Assembly: GCF_019972815.1 (NCBI RefSeq)
Contig: NZ_BPPA01000005.1
Coordinates: forward strand, 62,001-126,000
DNA: 64,000 nt
DNA from: Lactobacillus huangpiensis
GTDB lineage: Bacteria > Bacillota > Bacilli > Lactobacillales > Lactobacillaceae
Direction: 5' to 3'
A model generated the notes under the pieces. It ran no database searches and was not told the origin of the DNA. It saw nothing but the letters and a program-made list of their open reading frames with translations. Within the stretch, counting starts at the first letter, position 1, and every line of letters starts with the position of its first letter. Of the stretch, positions 1 to 9,170 are shown piece after piece. Both the position numbers and the translations under genes were made by a program.

Positions 1-533
1 GCGGTATTATTACGGTCAATTCCCAATAGAATAAAACTACCAAGACCACCTGCACCAATTAAAGCCGCCATAGTGGCAGTTCCAATAATTAAAACCAGTG
101 CTGTCCTGATACCCGAAATAATTGTTGGCATAGCTAAAGGCAATTCTACTTTAAGCAACTTTTGCAAACGAGACATGCCGAATGCGTCTGCAGCTTCTTC
201 AAGAGCAGGATCAATTTCAGTTAAGCCCAGATAAGTATTTTGAAAAATTGGTAATAAGGCGTATACAACTAGAGCAATAACAGCAGGTATTGTCCCTATT
301 CCAACAAGGGGAATTAGCAAACCCAACAGTGCCAATGAAGGGATTGTCTGCAATATACTAGCAATTTGTAATAAAAATTCTGCAGCCCCGGTGTGTTTTA
401 CTGCCCAGAAAGCCAGAGGCATTGCAATTATCATTGCAATCAGTAACGAAACTAACGATATTTGCAGGTGTTGCAATAAGGCAACGCCCAAATCTCCCCT
501 GCGTTCGCTTAAAATTTGGATAATTTGATTCAT
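1..533 (-). CDS. Osmolyte (glycine betaine/carnitine/choline-type) ABC transporter permease, 3' end cut by window
   Basis: This is the N-terminal 177 residues of an inner membrane permease; the gene runs off the window edge. It starts [16 protein letters not shown] and has several hydrophobic spans. It contains the cytoplasmic EAA loop typical of binding-protein-dependent permeases ([21 protein letters not shown] region), through which the permease contacts its ATPase. The N-terminal pattern, with RRGDL followed by [11 protein letters not shown], fits the OpuBB/OpuCB family, which imports compatible solutes. In many lactobacilli this permease is fused to a periplasmic-type binding domain, but that part would lie outside the window. 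The family is fairly certain; the exact substrate is not visible. Confidence 0.8.
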   Translation of the reverse strand, partial: MNQIIQILSERRGDLGVALLQHLQISLVSLLIAMIIAMPLAFWAVKHTGAAEFLLQIASILQTIPSLALLGLLIPLVGIGTIPAVIALVVYALLPIFQNTYLGLTEIDPALEEAADAFGMSRLQKLLKVELPLAMPTIISGIRTALVLIIGTATMAALIGAGGLGSFILLGIDRNNT

Positions 534-721
534 CGCTTAATTCCTTTACTACTGCTTTCTATCATTAAATTTACTAAACAGATTATATTAATAGCATTAA
601 AATGATCAATTTCTTTTGCTTTACCATAACACAAACTGGTATTTTAAAAGCAATTATTGCTTAGAGATATTACTTAAAAAAATATTCCCAGCCAATAAGG
701 CTGGGAATATTTTTAAAAGCT
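534..721. other. Intergenic: promoter region of the permease gene plus exporter terminator
   Basis: About 190 bases lie between the osmolyte permease and the ABC exporter, both on the minus strand. The part next to the exporter holds a strong terminator. The remainder must hold the permease promoter, but I see no clear consensus boxes. Confidence 0.4.
675..713 (-). terminator. Rho-independent terminator of the ABC exporter operon
   Basis: A 13-bp perfect stem (AATATTCCCAGCC with GGCTGGGAATATT) closes a short loop and is followed on the minus strand by a U-run. It lies 9 bases after the stop codon of the second exporter subunit. Confidence 0.9.
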
Positions 722-2593
722 CTATTCAATTTCTTTTTTACCAGTATACAACTCGTAGTAGTAACCCTTTTTCTTTAGGAGCTGTTCATGGTTACCTGCT
801 TCAATAATATGGCCATGATCAAGTACCAGGATTAAGTCAGAGTTAACAGTTGTAGACAAGCGGTGCGCTATGACAAAGCTGGTACGTCCGGCTAGTAAAT
901 TATCCATGCCTGCTTGCACAAGTTTTTCTGTTTGCGTATCAATGCTTGATGTTGCTTCATCTAAAATCATTACCGGTTCATCCGCAATCATTGCGCGGGC
1001 AATGCTAAGCAGTTGCATTTGTCCTTGAGACAAATCGCCTCCATTGCCATCGATAATCGTCTTATATCCTTCATCTAAGCGATGAATAAACTCATCGGCA
1101 TGTGATAAATGTGCTGCTTGATAAACATCATCATCGCTTGCTTCAGTATTACCAAAACGAATGTTATCCATCACGGTGCCAGTAAACATATGAGTATCCT
1201 GTAAAACGATTGATAAGGAATGGCGCAAATCATCTTTCTTTATTCTGTTGATAGGAATACCGTCATAAGTAATTGTACCCGAATTGATTTCATAAAAGCG
1301 ATTAATCATGTTGGAAATGGTCGTCTTACCGGCACCGGTTTCACCAACCAAGGCAACTTTCATACCAGGTTTAGCATCAATAGAAATATTGTACAAAATT
1401 TGTTTATTTGGCTCATAGCCAAAATTAACGTGATCAAACACAATATGTCCCTTAACGGTAACTTTCTTTACTGAACCATCCTTTTGTGGGACGTTCCAAT
1501 GCCAAGCACCCTTAACATTTTCATCCTTGGTAATAGTAACATCACCATCATCAACTTCAACAGGCTGATCTTCTAACTTGAAAATTCTGTCCGCACCAGC
1601 TAAAGCCATTACAATAGAATTTAACTGTTGTGAAATTTGAGCTATCGGCATTGCAAACTGCTTAGATAACTGTAAAAACGCACCGATGACACCCAGTGAA
1701 AGTGGTGCAATTTTATTAATTGCCACGGCTCCGCCTAAAACAGCAATTAAGACGTAAAGCAGGTTACCCATGTTACCCATGATAGGGAATAAAATAGTAG
1801 CGTAAGTGTGGGCTTTGCCTGATGCTACTTTCAGCGATTCGTTATAAGCATCAAAGTCTTGTTCAACTTCAGGTTCGTGGCTAAATACTTTAATTACCTT
1901 GAGTCCATTCAGCATTTCTTCATTGTAGCCGTTGACTTCACCCAATTCCTTTTGTTGCAGTTGAAAGTAGTGAGAAGAGCGAACTGTCAAAAAGCGCACA
2001 ATTATAATCGAAAGTGCAAAAACCACCAAAGTAAAAATAGTCAATTGCCAACTCAAAACCAGCATCGCACCTAAAACGAAAATAAGGTTTAACGCTGAAT
2101 TCATAAACTGCGGAATTGACTGCGAAATCATTTGTTGCAACGTATCAATATCATTAGTATAGCAACTCATAATATCGCCGTAGTCATTTTCATCAAAATA
2201 CAAAATCGGAAGCATTTCCATGTGCTCAAACATTTCCATCCGCACTCTGAATTGTACTTTTTGAGCTAAAACTGCCATCAGCATTGCAAAAAGGTAATTA
2301 GAAATAAAACCTATAGCATAACACCCAAACATAACGGCAATTGCATGTAGAAGAGGACCAAAATTTGGCTGTGCTTCCTTAGTTAACGGAATAATATAAA
2401 CATTAATCAGACGTTCAATAAATAGTGATCCTAAAACATTGGCTGCGGCTGTTAAAATTATGGCAATCGTCGAAGCAACGAGCATCCAGGGACTAGTACT
2501 GGCAACTAATTTAAGCAGGCGCCATAAGATTGTGGAACGCTTATCAATATTTTGGCTATTTTTGTTTTCTACTGCTTTATCCAAATTAATCAC
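722..2593 (-). CDS. Heterodimeric multidrug-type ABC exporter, subunit with the catalytic ATPase site
   Basis: This 623-residue fused membrane/ATPase protein is half of a type IV (LmrCD/BmrCD-like) drug exporter. Six membrane spans occupy about residues 25-340. The nucleotide-binding domain has Walker A GETGAGKTT near 417, signature LSQGQ near 521, Walker B ILDEATS near 543 with the catalytic Glu, and switch His in AHR near 577. It follows the other subunit with no gap (the partner ends at 2594), so the two are co-translated and presumably dimerise. An extra segment of about 35 residues sits between the membrane part and the ATPase domain. Drugs, lipids or peptides are possible cargo; nothing nearby decides this. 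Confidence 0.93.
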   Translation of the reverse strand: MINLDKAVENKNSQNIDKRSTILWRLLKLVASTSPWMLVASTIAIILTAAANVLGSLFIERLINVYIIPLTKEAQPNFGPLLHAIAVMFGCYAIGFISNYLFAMLMAVLAQKVQFRVRMEMFEHMEMLPILYFDENDYGDIMSCYTNDIDTLQQMISQSIPQFMNSALNLIFVLGAMLVLSWQLTIFTLVVFALSIIIVRFLTVRSSHYFQLQQKELGEVNGYNEEMLNGLKVIKVFSHEPEVEQDFDAYNESLKVASGKAHTYATILFPIMGNMGNLLYVLIAVLGGAVAINKIAPLSLGVIGAFLQLSKQFAMPIAQISQQLNSIVMALAGADRIFKLEDQPVEVDDGDVTITKDENVKGAWHWNVPQKDGSVKKVTVKGHIVFDHVNFGYEPNKQILYNISIDAKPGMKVALVGETGAGKTTISNMINRFYEINSGTITYDGIPINRIKKDDLRHSLSIVLQDTHMFTGTVMDNIRFGNTEASDDDVYQAAHLSHADEFIHRLDEGYKTIIDGNGGDLSQGQMQLLSIARAMIADEPVMILDEATSSIDTQTEKLVQAGMDNLLAGRTSFVIAHRLSTTVNSDLILVLDHGHIIEAGNHEQLLKKKGYYYELYTGKKEIE

Positions 2594-4318
2594 CTACTTC
2601 TTCTGTTCTTCTTGAAACTTAGCGATTGAGCTGTACAGATCATTGCGTTTCATCAACTCTTCATGAGTTCCAATGTCTTGAATCTTGCCTTCATCCATTA
2701 CAATTATACGGTCAGCATCCTTAATTGACACAATTCTCTGTGAAATAATAATCTTAGTAGTATCAGGCATATTCTGTGCTAAAGCTTCCCGAATTTGACG
2801 TTCAGTCTGCGTATCTACTGCAGAAGTAGAATCATCTAAAATCAAGATTTTTGGCTTTTTCAAAAGAGCACGTGCAATAGTAATTCTCTGTTTTTGACCA
2901 CCAGAAACATTATTACCGCCTTGTTCAACCACAGTATCATATTGATCAGGCATTTCACGAATAAAATCGTCAGCATGAGCAATTTTAGCAGCTGCTATAA
3001 TCTCATCATCAGTTGCATTTTCATTGCCCCATTTAAGATTTTCTTTGATAGTTCCAGAAAACAGGACATTATTTTGTAAAACCATGGCAACATTATCACG
3101 CAGCGTCTTTAAATCATAAGACTTAACGTTATGTCCTGATACGCGCACAGCTCCTGAATCGGTATCATAAAGCCGCGGGATCATAGATACCAATGTCGAT
3201 TTAGAAGCCCCAGTACGACCAATTACACCTACTGTTTCACCAGGTCTGATATTTAAATTGATGTTGCTTAAAGCTAAATCCTTATCATCAGGATCATATT
3301 TAAAGTTTACGTGATCAAAAATCACTTCACCATTATTAATATGTTTTAGTGGTTTTCGTGGATTTTCAATTGATGGCTTTTCATTAATAACAGCGGCAAC
3401 TCTGTTACCACTAGCTCCAGAAACTACCAACTGTGTGATGATCATAGCTAACATATTTAAACTGCCCAGAACTGAGTTTGAATAGGAAAACATTGAAATT
3501 AATTGACCAGTTTGTAAACTTCCGCCAACTATTTCCTTAGCGCCAAACCAACAAAAAGCTAAATTAGAAATATTTAAAACAGCCATAACAATCATAGAAT
3601 TGAGAGACATAATTTTTTGAGCTGTAGCAAAAAGTTTATAAATAAAACCAGCTGCTTTTTTGAATTTAACGGTTTGTGCTTCTTCTTGCACATAGGTCTT
3701 AACTTCACGAATACCACGAACATTTTCCCTGACAACTTGGTTCATGCGGTCATAACCACGAAAGATTTTGGGAAAATACTTGCTGGCACTTTTAATGACC
3801 AGACCTAAAAGAATAACAAAAATAGGTGCTATCACGACAAACACAAGTGATAGACGAGGGCTGACAATTATCGACATAATAATTGAAACCAATAGCATCA
3901 TTGGTGCTCTGACCGCAATTCTAATCAGCATTTGGTAAGACATCTGAATGTTATTAACGTCAGTAGTCATTCTCGTCACCAGACTGGCACTGGAAAATTT
4001 ATCAATATTTTCAAATGAATAGTCTTGCACATGATAGAACATATCTTTACGCAGGTTTGATGCAAAACCAGCAGCAGCATGAGCAGAGGCGTAGCTGGCA
4101 CTGGCACCCAAGATAAGAGAAACGACCGTTAATACAAGTAAAATCACACCTGTTTTAGTAATATATGACATGTTCCCTTTCATAATGCCATTATCTATTA
4201 AAATACCTACTAAATACGGTATTAACATTTCAATGATAACTTCACCAGTAACAAATAATGGCGACAGCAAAGACAATTTTTTATACTGCCTAATCGATTT
4301 ACTCAGCGTGTTAATCAT
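2594..4318 (-). CDS. Heterodimeric multidrug-type ABC exporter, subunit with a degenerate ATPase site
   Basis: The 574-residue partner of the downstream exporter half has six membrane spans (about residues 15-310) and a C-terminal ATPase domain. Several catalytic positions deviate. Walker A reads GRTGASKST, with Ser for the third Gly. Walker B reads ILILDDSTS, with Asp in place of the catalytic Glu. The switch region reads SQR, with Gln for His near residue 527. The signature VSGGQKQR is normal, so it can complete the active site of the partner. This asymmetry is characteristic of LmrCD/BmrCD-type heterodimers. The gene is first in its two-gene operon, and a terminator lies upstream at 4375-4413. 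Confidence 0.92.
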   Translation of the reverse strand: MINTLSKSIRQYKKLSLLSPLFVTGEVIIEMLIPYLVGILIDNGIMKGNMSYITKTGVILLVLTVVSLILGASASYASAHAAAGFASNLRKDMFYHVQDYSFENIDKFSSASLVTRMTTDVNNIQMSYQMLIRIAVRAPMMLLVSIIMSIIVSPRLSLVFVVIAPIFVILLGLVIKSASKYFPKIFRGYDRMNQVVRENVRGIREVKTYVQEEAQTVKFKKAAGFIYKLFATAQKIMSLNSMIVMAVLNISNLAFCWFGAKEIVGGSLQTGQLISMFSYSNSVLGSLNMLAMIITQLVVSGASGNRVAAVINEKPSIENPRKPLKHINNGEVIFDHVNFKYDPDDKDLALSNINLNIRPGETVGVIGRTGASKSTLVSMIPRLYDTDSGAVRVSGHNVKSYDLKTLRDNVAMVLQNNVLFSGTIKENLKWGNENATDDEIIAAAKIAHADDFIREMPDQYDTVVEQGGNNVSGGQKQRITIARALLKKPKILILDDSTSAVDTQTERQIREALAQNMPDTTKIIISQRIVSIKDADRIIVMDEGKIQDIGTHEELMKRNDLYSSIAKFQEEQKK

Positions 4319-4374
4319 TAAATACCTCTTTCTAATTTATTAATGCGTTATTTTTAAACGTGTATTCAGTTTAA

Positions 4375-4413
4375 AAAGGATAAATAGATTCATAATAAAT
4401 CTATTTATCCTTT
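4375..4413 (-). terminator. Terminator after the DUF1129 gene
   Basis: A 16-bp perfect stem (AAAGGATAAATAGATT with its complement) closes a 7-base loop. On the minus strand it is followed by a short U-run. It separates the ychF/DUF1129 unit from the exporter operon. Confidence 0.85.
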
Positions 4414-4460
4414 AAAACATATAGTTATCTAAGTATAGCTCTTTTCTTGACAAAAATCAC

Positions 4461-5243
4461 CTATTTACTCCTATCAGCTGGTGAAAATGCAGAGCCGATA
4501 ATTTGATAATGTCGACGGAAAAGCCAGCGAATACCATATACCACCGCAGCAATTATTAAATTATATATTCCAGGTAAAACTGGATTTATAATTTGTAACA
4601 CTCTCAGAGATAAAACGCCAAAGCAGATAAAGAGCAGTGCCATCATTGAAATAAAACCCCAAATTAATTTTGACCAGGGGATCTTGCGATTTTTACTGCC
4701 ATTAGGTAAAACCCATTCATTATACTTCGTCATAAAAACGCCCAGTGCAGCACCAACAATCAACAAAGTTAAGGCACCCATCTCTGAATTATATTTGTTG
4801 TTCTTTTGGAATAAACCAATTAAGCCAAAAAGACCAAATAGCAAAGCTACATAAAACAGGGCATTATCCGTGGCATATTGCCAAAACGGAATATCTGAAG
4901 CTTTCTTCTTTTTGGGTTTTAATATGTCAGCAGCTTTTAATTTAGGTGACATGCCGTAATATGTACTGGCCGGTTGACCATGACGCTGTGCAATTATTAA
5001 ATCATTCAAGAGCGCATCTACTCTTTTTTGAGCCTCTTCACGACTCATTTTACCTTGTGCTTCAAGTTCTTTTTGCAAGCGAAAAACATAATCAGAATTT
5101 TTATTGCTAAGTTGTTTACGCAACTCGGCAGGCTGCATTTGTTTGACTTCATCATCTATATTTTGATTGATTACTTTTTCCTTTAATTTTTCCTGCTTGT
5201 TAGTATCTATTTTAGCTTGTGCTTCAGTTTTCTTTTCTGCCAT
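4461..5243 (-). CDS. DUF1129 family membrane protein
   Basis: This 260-residue protein has a charged, helix-prone N-terminal half (KTEAQAKIDTNKQEKLKEKV and onward, to about residue 125). Four hydrophobic spans follow in the C-terminal half, and it ends in basic residues. This matches the DUF1129 family, which in lactobacilli commonly sits directly after ychF, as here (10-base gap). Its function is unknown; the layout suggests an integral membrane protein with a large cytoplasmic N-terminal domain. The operon position next to ychF and the partition genes is conserved but does not by itself give a role. Confidence 0.85.
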   Translation of the reverse strand: MAEKKTEAQAKIDTNKQEKLKEKVINQNIDDEVKQMQPAELRKQLSNKNSDYVFRLQKELEAQGKMSREEAQKRVDALLNDLIIAQRHGQPASTYYGMSPKLKAADILKPKKKKASDIPFWQYATDNALFYVALLFGLFGLIGLFQKNNKYNSEMGALTLLIVGAALGVFMTKYNEWVLPNGSKNRKIPWSKLIWGFISMMALLFICFGVLSLRVLQIINPVLPGIYNLIIAAVVYGIRWLFRRHYQIIGSAFSPADRSK

Positions 5244-5252
5244 TATTATTTC

Positions 5253-6353
5253 CTAAACGTTAAATCTAAATTCAATAATGTCGCCATCTTGAACTTCATA
5301 GTCTTTCCCTTCAAGACGCAACCTACCAGCTTCTTTAACTTTCTGCATGGTTTCATATTTGTCTAAATCAGTGTATGAAACTACCTCTGCGCGAATAAAT
5401 CCACGTTCAAAATCAGAATGGATAACTCCAGCAACTTGTGGTGCTTTCATCCCCTTATGAAAAGTCCAAGCACGAGTCTCAGGACCACCAGCTGTGAAGA
5501 AAGTTCTTAGTCCTAAAATATGGTAAGCTGCTCGGATTAAACGGTCAAGACCTGACTCAGTTACCCCTTCAGCTTCTAAAAACTCGGCTTTTTCATCATC
5601 ATCTAAACCAGCAATTTCTTCTTCAGTAGCTGCAGAAATTCCTAGACACTCAGCATTTTCACTTTCTGCATGTTTTTTAACAATTTGATAATATTGATCT
5701 TTTTCGGGATCGGCCATTGAATTTTCAGCAATATTAGCTACATAAATAACTGGTTTATCAGTTAGCAAGAACAAGCCCTTAACAATTTTTTGTTCATCTT
5801 CATTGAATTTGATTGAGCGAACGGCGCGACCCTCTTCCAAAACCGGTTTAATCTTTTGCAAAACGTTATATTCAGCTTTAGCTTCCTTGTCATTTTGCTG
5901 GGCAATCTTTTTCACCTTGCTAATCCGACGATTAACGGCATCTAAGTCAGCGATTGCTAATTCCAGATTAATAGTATTGATATCTTCTTCCGGATCTACT
6001 TTACCAGTAACTGAAGTGATATTGTCGTCTTCAAAAGCACGCACAACATGAATGATCGCGTCAGTTTGGCGAATATTTTCCAGGAATTTATTACCCAAAC
6101 CTTCTCCTTTTGAAGCTCCCTTAACCAAGCCGGCAATATCAGTAAATTCAAAAGTGGTATGAACTATTTTTTTAGCGGGAATCAATTCCTGAATTCTAGC
6201 AAGTCTCTTGTCTGGAACCTCAACCATACCAACATTCGGTTCAATCGTAGCAAACGGATAGTTGGCCATTTCCGCTCCCGCTTTAGTAATTGCGTTAAAC
6301 AAAGTCGACTTACCAACATTAGGCAGCCCAACAATCCCAGCAGTTAGTGACAT
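5253..6353 (-). CDS. ychF: YchF, ribosome-associated OLA1-type ATPase
   Basis: This 366-residue Obg-superfamily P-loop protein is close to the usual length of the family. G1 is GLPNVGKST near residue 9, G3 lies in DIAGLVKGASKGEGLGN, and the fourth motif is NIAE rather than NKxD. That change lets YchF/OLA1 proteins prefer ATP over GTP. The central part is coiled-coil and the C-terminus is a TGS domain (EVQDGDIIEFRFNV). In other bacteria YchF binds ribosomes and influences translation and oxidative stress sensitivity. It follows the DUF951 gene in the rsmG-noc-parA-parB cluster. Confidence 0.97.
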   Translation of the reverse strand: MSLTAGIVGLPNVGKSTLFNAITKAGAEMANYPFATIEPNVGMVEVPDKRLARIQELIPAKKIVHTTFEFTDIAGLVKGASKGEGLGNKFLENIRQTDAIIHVVRAFEDDNITSVTGKVDPEEDINTINLELAIADLDAVNRRISKVKKIAQQNDKEAKAEYNVLQKIKPVLEEGRAVRSIKFNEDEQKIVKGLFLLTDKPVIYVANIAENSMADPEKDQYYQIVKKHAESENAECLGISAATEEEIAGLDDDEKAEFLEAEGVTESGLDRLIRAAYHILGLRTFFTAGGPETRAWTFHKGMKAPQVAGVIHSDFERGFIRAEVVSYTDLDKYETMQKVKEAGRLRLEGKDYEVQDGDIIEFRFNV

Positions 6354-6378
6354 TTTTTATCCTCTTTCTAAAACAAAA

Positions 6379-6654
6379 TCAGTTATTATCTTGATTAAAG
6401 TGCGGTTGTGCTATTTCATTTTTAGGCACATAAAGCTCATTTTTAGTGTTGACCGGATCATTCGCCTTAGTTAAAACTTTTTTAAAATTATGCGTAAATT
6501 TTGAACGCGGCATCATTACGATGTGGCCGCAGCCCATACATTTTAACCTGATATCTGCTCCTAAGCGTAGAATCTCCCAGTCATTAGTTTTACAGGCATG
6601 AGGTTTTTTCATCAGTACCGTGTCCGCTAAACTATAGGAAATTTCTTTATTCAT
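6379..6654 (-). CDS. DUF951 family small zinc-ribbon-like protein
   Basis: The start is placed at the ATG at 6654 (MNKEISYSLADTVLMKK), which overlaps the end of parB by 8 bases; a longer frame would begin inside parB. The 91-residue product has the DUF951 core with KPHACKTNDWEILRLGADI and a CMGCGH pair of cysteines, with basic residues after it. The overlap implies translational coupling to parB. Function is unknown; small nucleic-acid or ribosome binding is a guess from the basic, Cys-containing fold. Confidence 0.88.
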   Translation of the reverse strand: MNKEISYSLADTVLMKKPHACKTNDWEILRLGADIRLKCMGCGHIVMMPRSKFTHNFKKVLTKANDPVNTKNELYVPKNEIAQPHFNQDNN

Positions 6655-7534
6655 CAAGATCGACTCCCAACACGTCAAGTATTCTGTTTAATTCGGCAAT
6701 TGAAGAAAAGCCAATAGATAAATGACCACTGCCCTTTTTACTTTCAGAAATATTGACAGTTGAACCCAACTTATTAGCCAGCTGATGTTCAGTAGCACGA
6801 ATAAAAGGTGACTTCTGCACTGTCTTTTTGCGTGGCTTTTTAGCATTAAGATTGGCGACCAGTGCCTCAACTTTGCGCACTGGCATTCCTTCTTTAACCA
6901 CTTGTTTTGCTACTTCATCAATCTTGTCTTTGTTTTTTAAACCTAAAAGCGTTCTGGCCTGACCCATTGAAAGATCACCATGCTGAAGCAAATGCTTTGT
7001 CTTGCTTGGTAAAGTAAGCAAACGCAAGTAATTTGCAATATAAGGACGGGATTTGCCCATTCTTTTTGAAACTTCTTCTTGAGTTAAGCCTAAGTTTTTT
7101 TGCAGCATTTCATATGCCTGGGCTTCTTCAAGCGGTGTTAAATCCTCACGTTGCAAGTTTTCCAGAACCGCAACTTCCATCATTTGGCTTTCACTAAAGT
7201 CACGCACAATGGCAGGTATTGTAGTCTTTTTGGCTAGTTTTGAGGCACGAAACCTGCGTTCACCAGCGATAATTTCATAGCCCTTAACTGACTGACGAAC
7301 GATTATCGGTTGAAAAACCCCGTTTTCTTTAATTGAATCAGCCAGCTCTTTAAGAGACTTATCATCAAAATTTTTGCGTGGCTGATATGGGTTAGGTCTG
7401 ATATCGCCTAAGTTTAAATCCTGAATTTCTTCCTCATTGTCTTCAATCTGCGGCTCATCTTCAAACAAGGCTTCAATTCCGCGACCCAGGCCACCATGTT
7501 TTTTTGTATCTTTACTTCTTGAGTTTCTTGCCAT
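6647..7534 (-). CDS. parB: Chromosome partitioning protein ParB (Spo0J)
   Basis: This 295-residue CTP-dependent DNA clamp loads at parS and spreads. The N-terminal domain has the ParB signature GERRFRASKLA near residue 90. The middle has the helix-turn-helix region TQEEVSKRMGKSRPYIANYLRL. The C-terminal dimerisation domain is separated by a basic linker (KKPRKKTVQK). It overlaps parA at its start and is overlapped by the DUF951 gene at its end, so the operon is tightly coupled. It works with ParA to segregate the origin and load condensin. Confidence 0.95.
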   Translation of the reverse strand: MARNSRSKDTKKHGGLGRGIEALFEDEPQIEDNEEEIQDLNLGDIRPNPYQPRKNFDDKSLKELADSIKENGVFQPIIVRQSVKGYEIIAGERRFRASKLAKKTTIPAIVRDFSESQMMEVAVLENLQREDLTPLEEAQAYEMLQKNLGLTQEEVSKRMGKSRPYIANYLRLLTLPSKTKHLLQHGDLSMGQARTLLGLKNKDKIDEVAKQVVKEGMPVRKVEALVANLNAKKPRKKTVQKSPFIRATEHQLANKLGSTVNISESKKGSGHLSIGFSSIAELNRILDVLGVDLDE

Positions 7535-8300
7535 GATTCTTCAACACCTCCTTAGCTAAATCATCATAAACTTCGGCACCACGAGAATTTGGCGCATACT
7601 CAGTAATTGCTTCCCCATAACTAGGTGCCTCCGCCAATTTGGTAATTCTCGGGATAATAGTTTTATAAACTTTATCAGAAAAATAGGAACGTACTTCTTT
7701 AACAACTTCAGCGCCCAGATTAGTCCGGGCATCCAGCATAGTCAGTAAAACTCCCTCAACTCCAAGGTCTTTGTTAAAGTGTTTTTGTACTAAACGAATC
7801 GTATTAAGCAACTGACTCAGACCTTCCATTGCATAATACTCACTTTGAACCGGAATTAAAATTGAATCCGATGCTGTAAATGCATTTATCGACAATTGCC
7901 CTAAAGAAGGTGGACAATCAATAAAGATAAAATCATAATTGCCACTAATTGAATCTAAAGCAGATTTTAAGCGAGTTTCACGTGCCATCATACTAATCAA
8001 TTCTGTTTCAGCACCTGATAAATTAATAGTTGCCGGAACTAAATCCAAGCGATTAGTCGAGGTATGGAAAATCGTATCTTTAAGCGGAACATCATTAATC
8101 AAAACACTATAAATATCTTGATCAATCTCGGATTTTTCTATTCCCAAGCCAGAGGTTGCATTACCTTGCGGATCAATGTCCACAATTAAGACTTGATATC
8201 CGCGTTCCGCAATCGAAGCCGCTAAATTAATAGTTGTGGTCGTCTTGCCAACGCCACCTTTTTGGTTAGCAACCGAAATTACACTCACCATATTTTCCAT
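7512..8300 (-). CDS. parA: Chromosome partitioning ATPase ParA (Soj)
   Basis: This 262-residue Walker-type ATPase has the deviant Walker A KGGVGKTTTT at about residues 14-23, with the signature Lys, and Walker A' IDIDPQGNATSGLG. Walker B lies in FIFIDCPPSLG near residue 125. It binds DNA and ATP and is stimulated by ParB. The listed start gives MENMVSVISVANQKGG; a start at the second Met (8291) is also possible. The gene lies between noc and parB and overlaps parB by 23 bases. Confidence 0.95.
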   Translation of the reverse strand: MENMVSVISVANQKGGVGKTTTTINLAASIAERGYQVLIVDIDPQGNATSGLGIEKSEIDQDIYSVLINDVPLKDTIFHTSTNRLDLVPATINLSGAETELISMMARETRLKSALDSISGNYDFIFIDCPPSLGQLSINAFTASDSILIPVQSEYYAMEGLSQLLNTIRLVQKHFNKDLGVEGVLLTMLDARTNLGAEVVKEVRSYFSDKVYKTIIPRITKLAEAPSYGEAITEYAPNSRGAEVYDDLAKEVLKNHGKKLKK

Positions 8301-8306
8301 GCCTTC

Positions 8307-9155
8307 CTACTTTCTTTTTAATTCTATAGTAATCATATAATCATCAGGATCGTTATTTTCCTTAAACTTAACCTTAATACCTGACTGCTGTGCAAGCTTT
8401 ATTGCCTTTTTAATCGTATTAATCTGCACTTTTAGGTCTTTGGGAATTCGATTGGCTGCTCGTCTTGTTCTTTCAGCCTGCTCTTTTTCTTTATCCATAG
8501 CACTTTTACCGGCAAAATATTGTTCTACATTTTTAACTATTTTTTCGGTGTCGCTCACATTAAGGTTATGAGCCAAAATTTCATCGAGAACGCGGCTTTG
8601 ATCTTTTTCACTAAGTCCGACTAGACAGCGTCCATGACGAGGAGAAATTTCTCCACTGGCTAAATAGCTCTGCACCTTAGGCGTTAACTTTAAAAGGCGC
8701 AACTTGTTCGCTACATAAGATTGCGACTTGCCAATATTTTGAGCCAAAGTTGTTTGAGTTAAATTATTTAACTTCATGAGGTTATTATAGGCTTGTGCTT
8801 CATCAATCGGATTTAAATCTTCTCTTTGCAGGTTTTCTATTAAAGCTAATGAAGCAGCTTGACTATCATCCATATTGTTTACGATAGCCGGAATTTTTTC
8901 CCAAGCTAGATGTTTTGCGGCCCGCAATCTGCGTTCACCAGCAACAATTTCATATTCATCGCCCTTTTCACGCACAATAATAGGCTGAAGCAAGCCATCT
9001 TTATCTAAAGTCGTTGCTAATTCACGAATTGATTCTTCAGAAAACTCATGCCGTGGCTGATATGAATTAGGTTTAATTTTACTTAGTTCAATATCTTGAA
9101 CTTGTTTATTTTTAGGTATTTCTTCATGATGACGCAAAGAAGAAAATAATGACAT
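8307..9155 (-). CDS. noc: Nucleoid occlusion protein Noc (ParB paralogue)
   Basis: This 282-residue ParB-family protein has the signature GERRLRAAKHL and the helix-turn-helix region TQTTLAQNIGKSQSYVANKLRLL. It is a clear paralogue of the adjacent ParB. The position directly after rsmG and before parA is the conserved noc position in Firmicutes. Noc binds its own sites (NBS), associates with the membrane and blocks FtsZ assembly over the nucleoid. The amphipathic N-terminus (MSLFSSLRHHEEIPK) fits the short membrane-targeting helix known for Noc. The alternative is a second ParB. Confidence 0.9.
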   Translation of the reverse strand: MSLFSSLRHHEEIPKNKQVQDIELSKIKPNSYQPRHEFSEESIRELATTLDKDGLLQPIIVREKGDEYEIVAGERRLRAAKHLAWEKIPAIVNNMDDSQAASLALIENLQREDLNPIDEAQAYNNLMKLNNLTQTTLAQNIGKSQSYVANKLRLLKLTPKVQSYLASGEISPRHGRCLVGLSEKDQSRVLDEILAHNLNVSDTEKIVKNVEQYFAGKSAMDKEKEQAERTRRAANRIPKDLKVQINTIKKAIKLAQQSGIKVKFKENNDPDDYMITIELKRK

Positions 9156-9170
9156 TTTGAGTCCCCCTGT

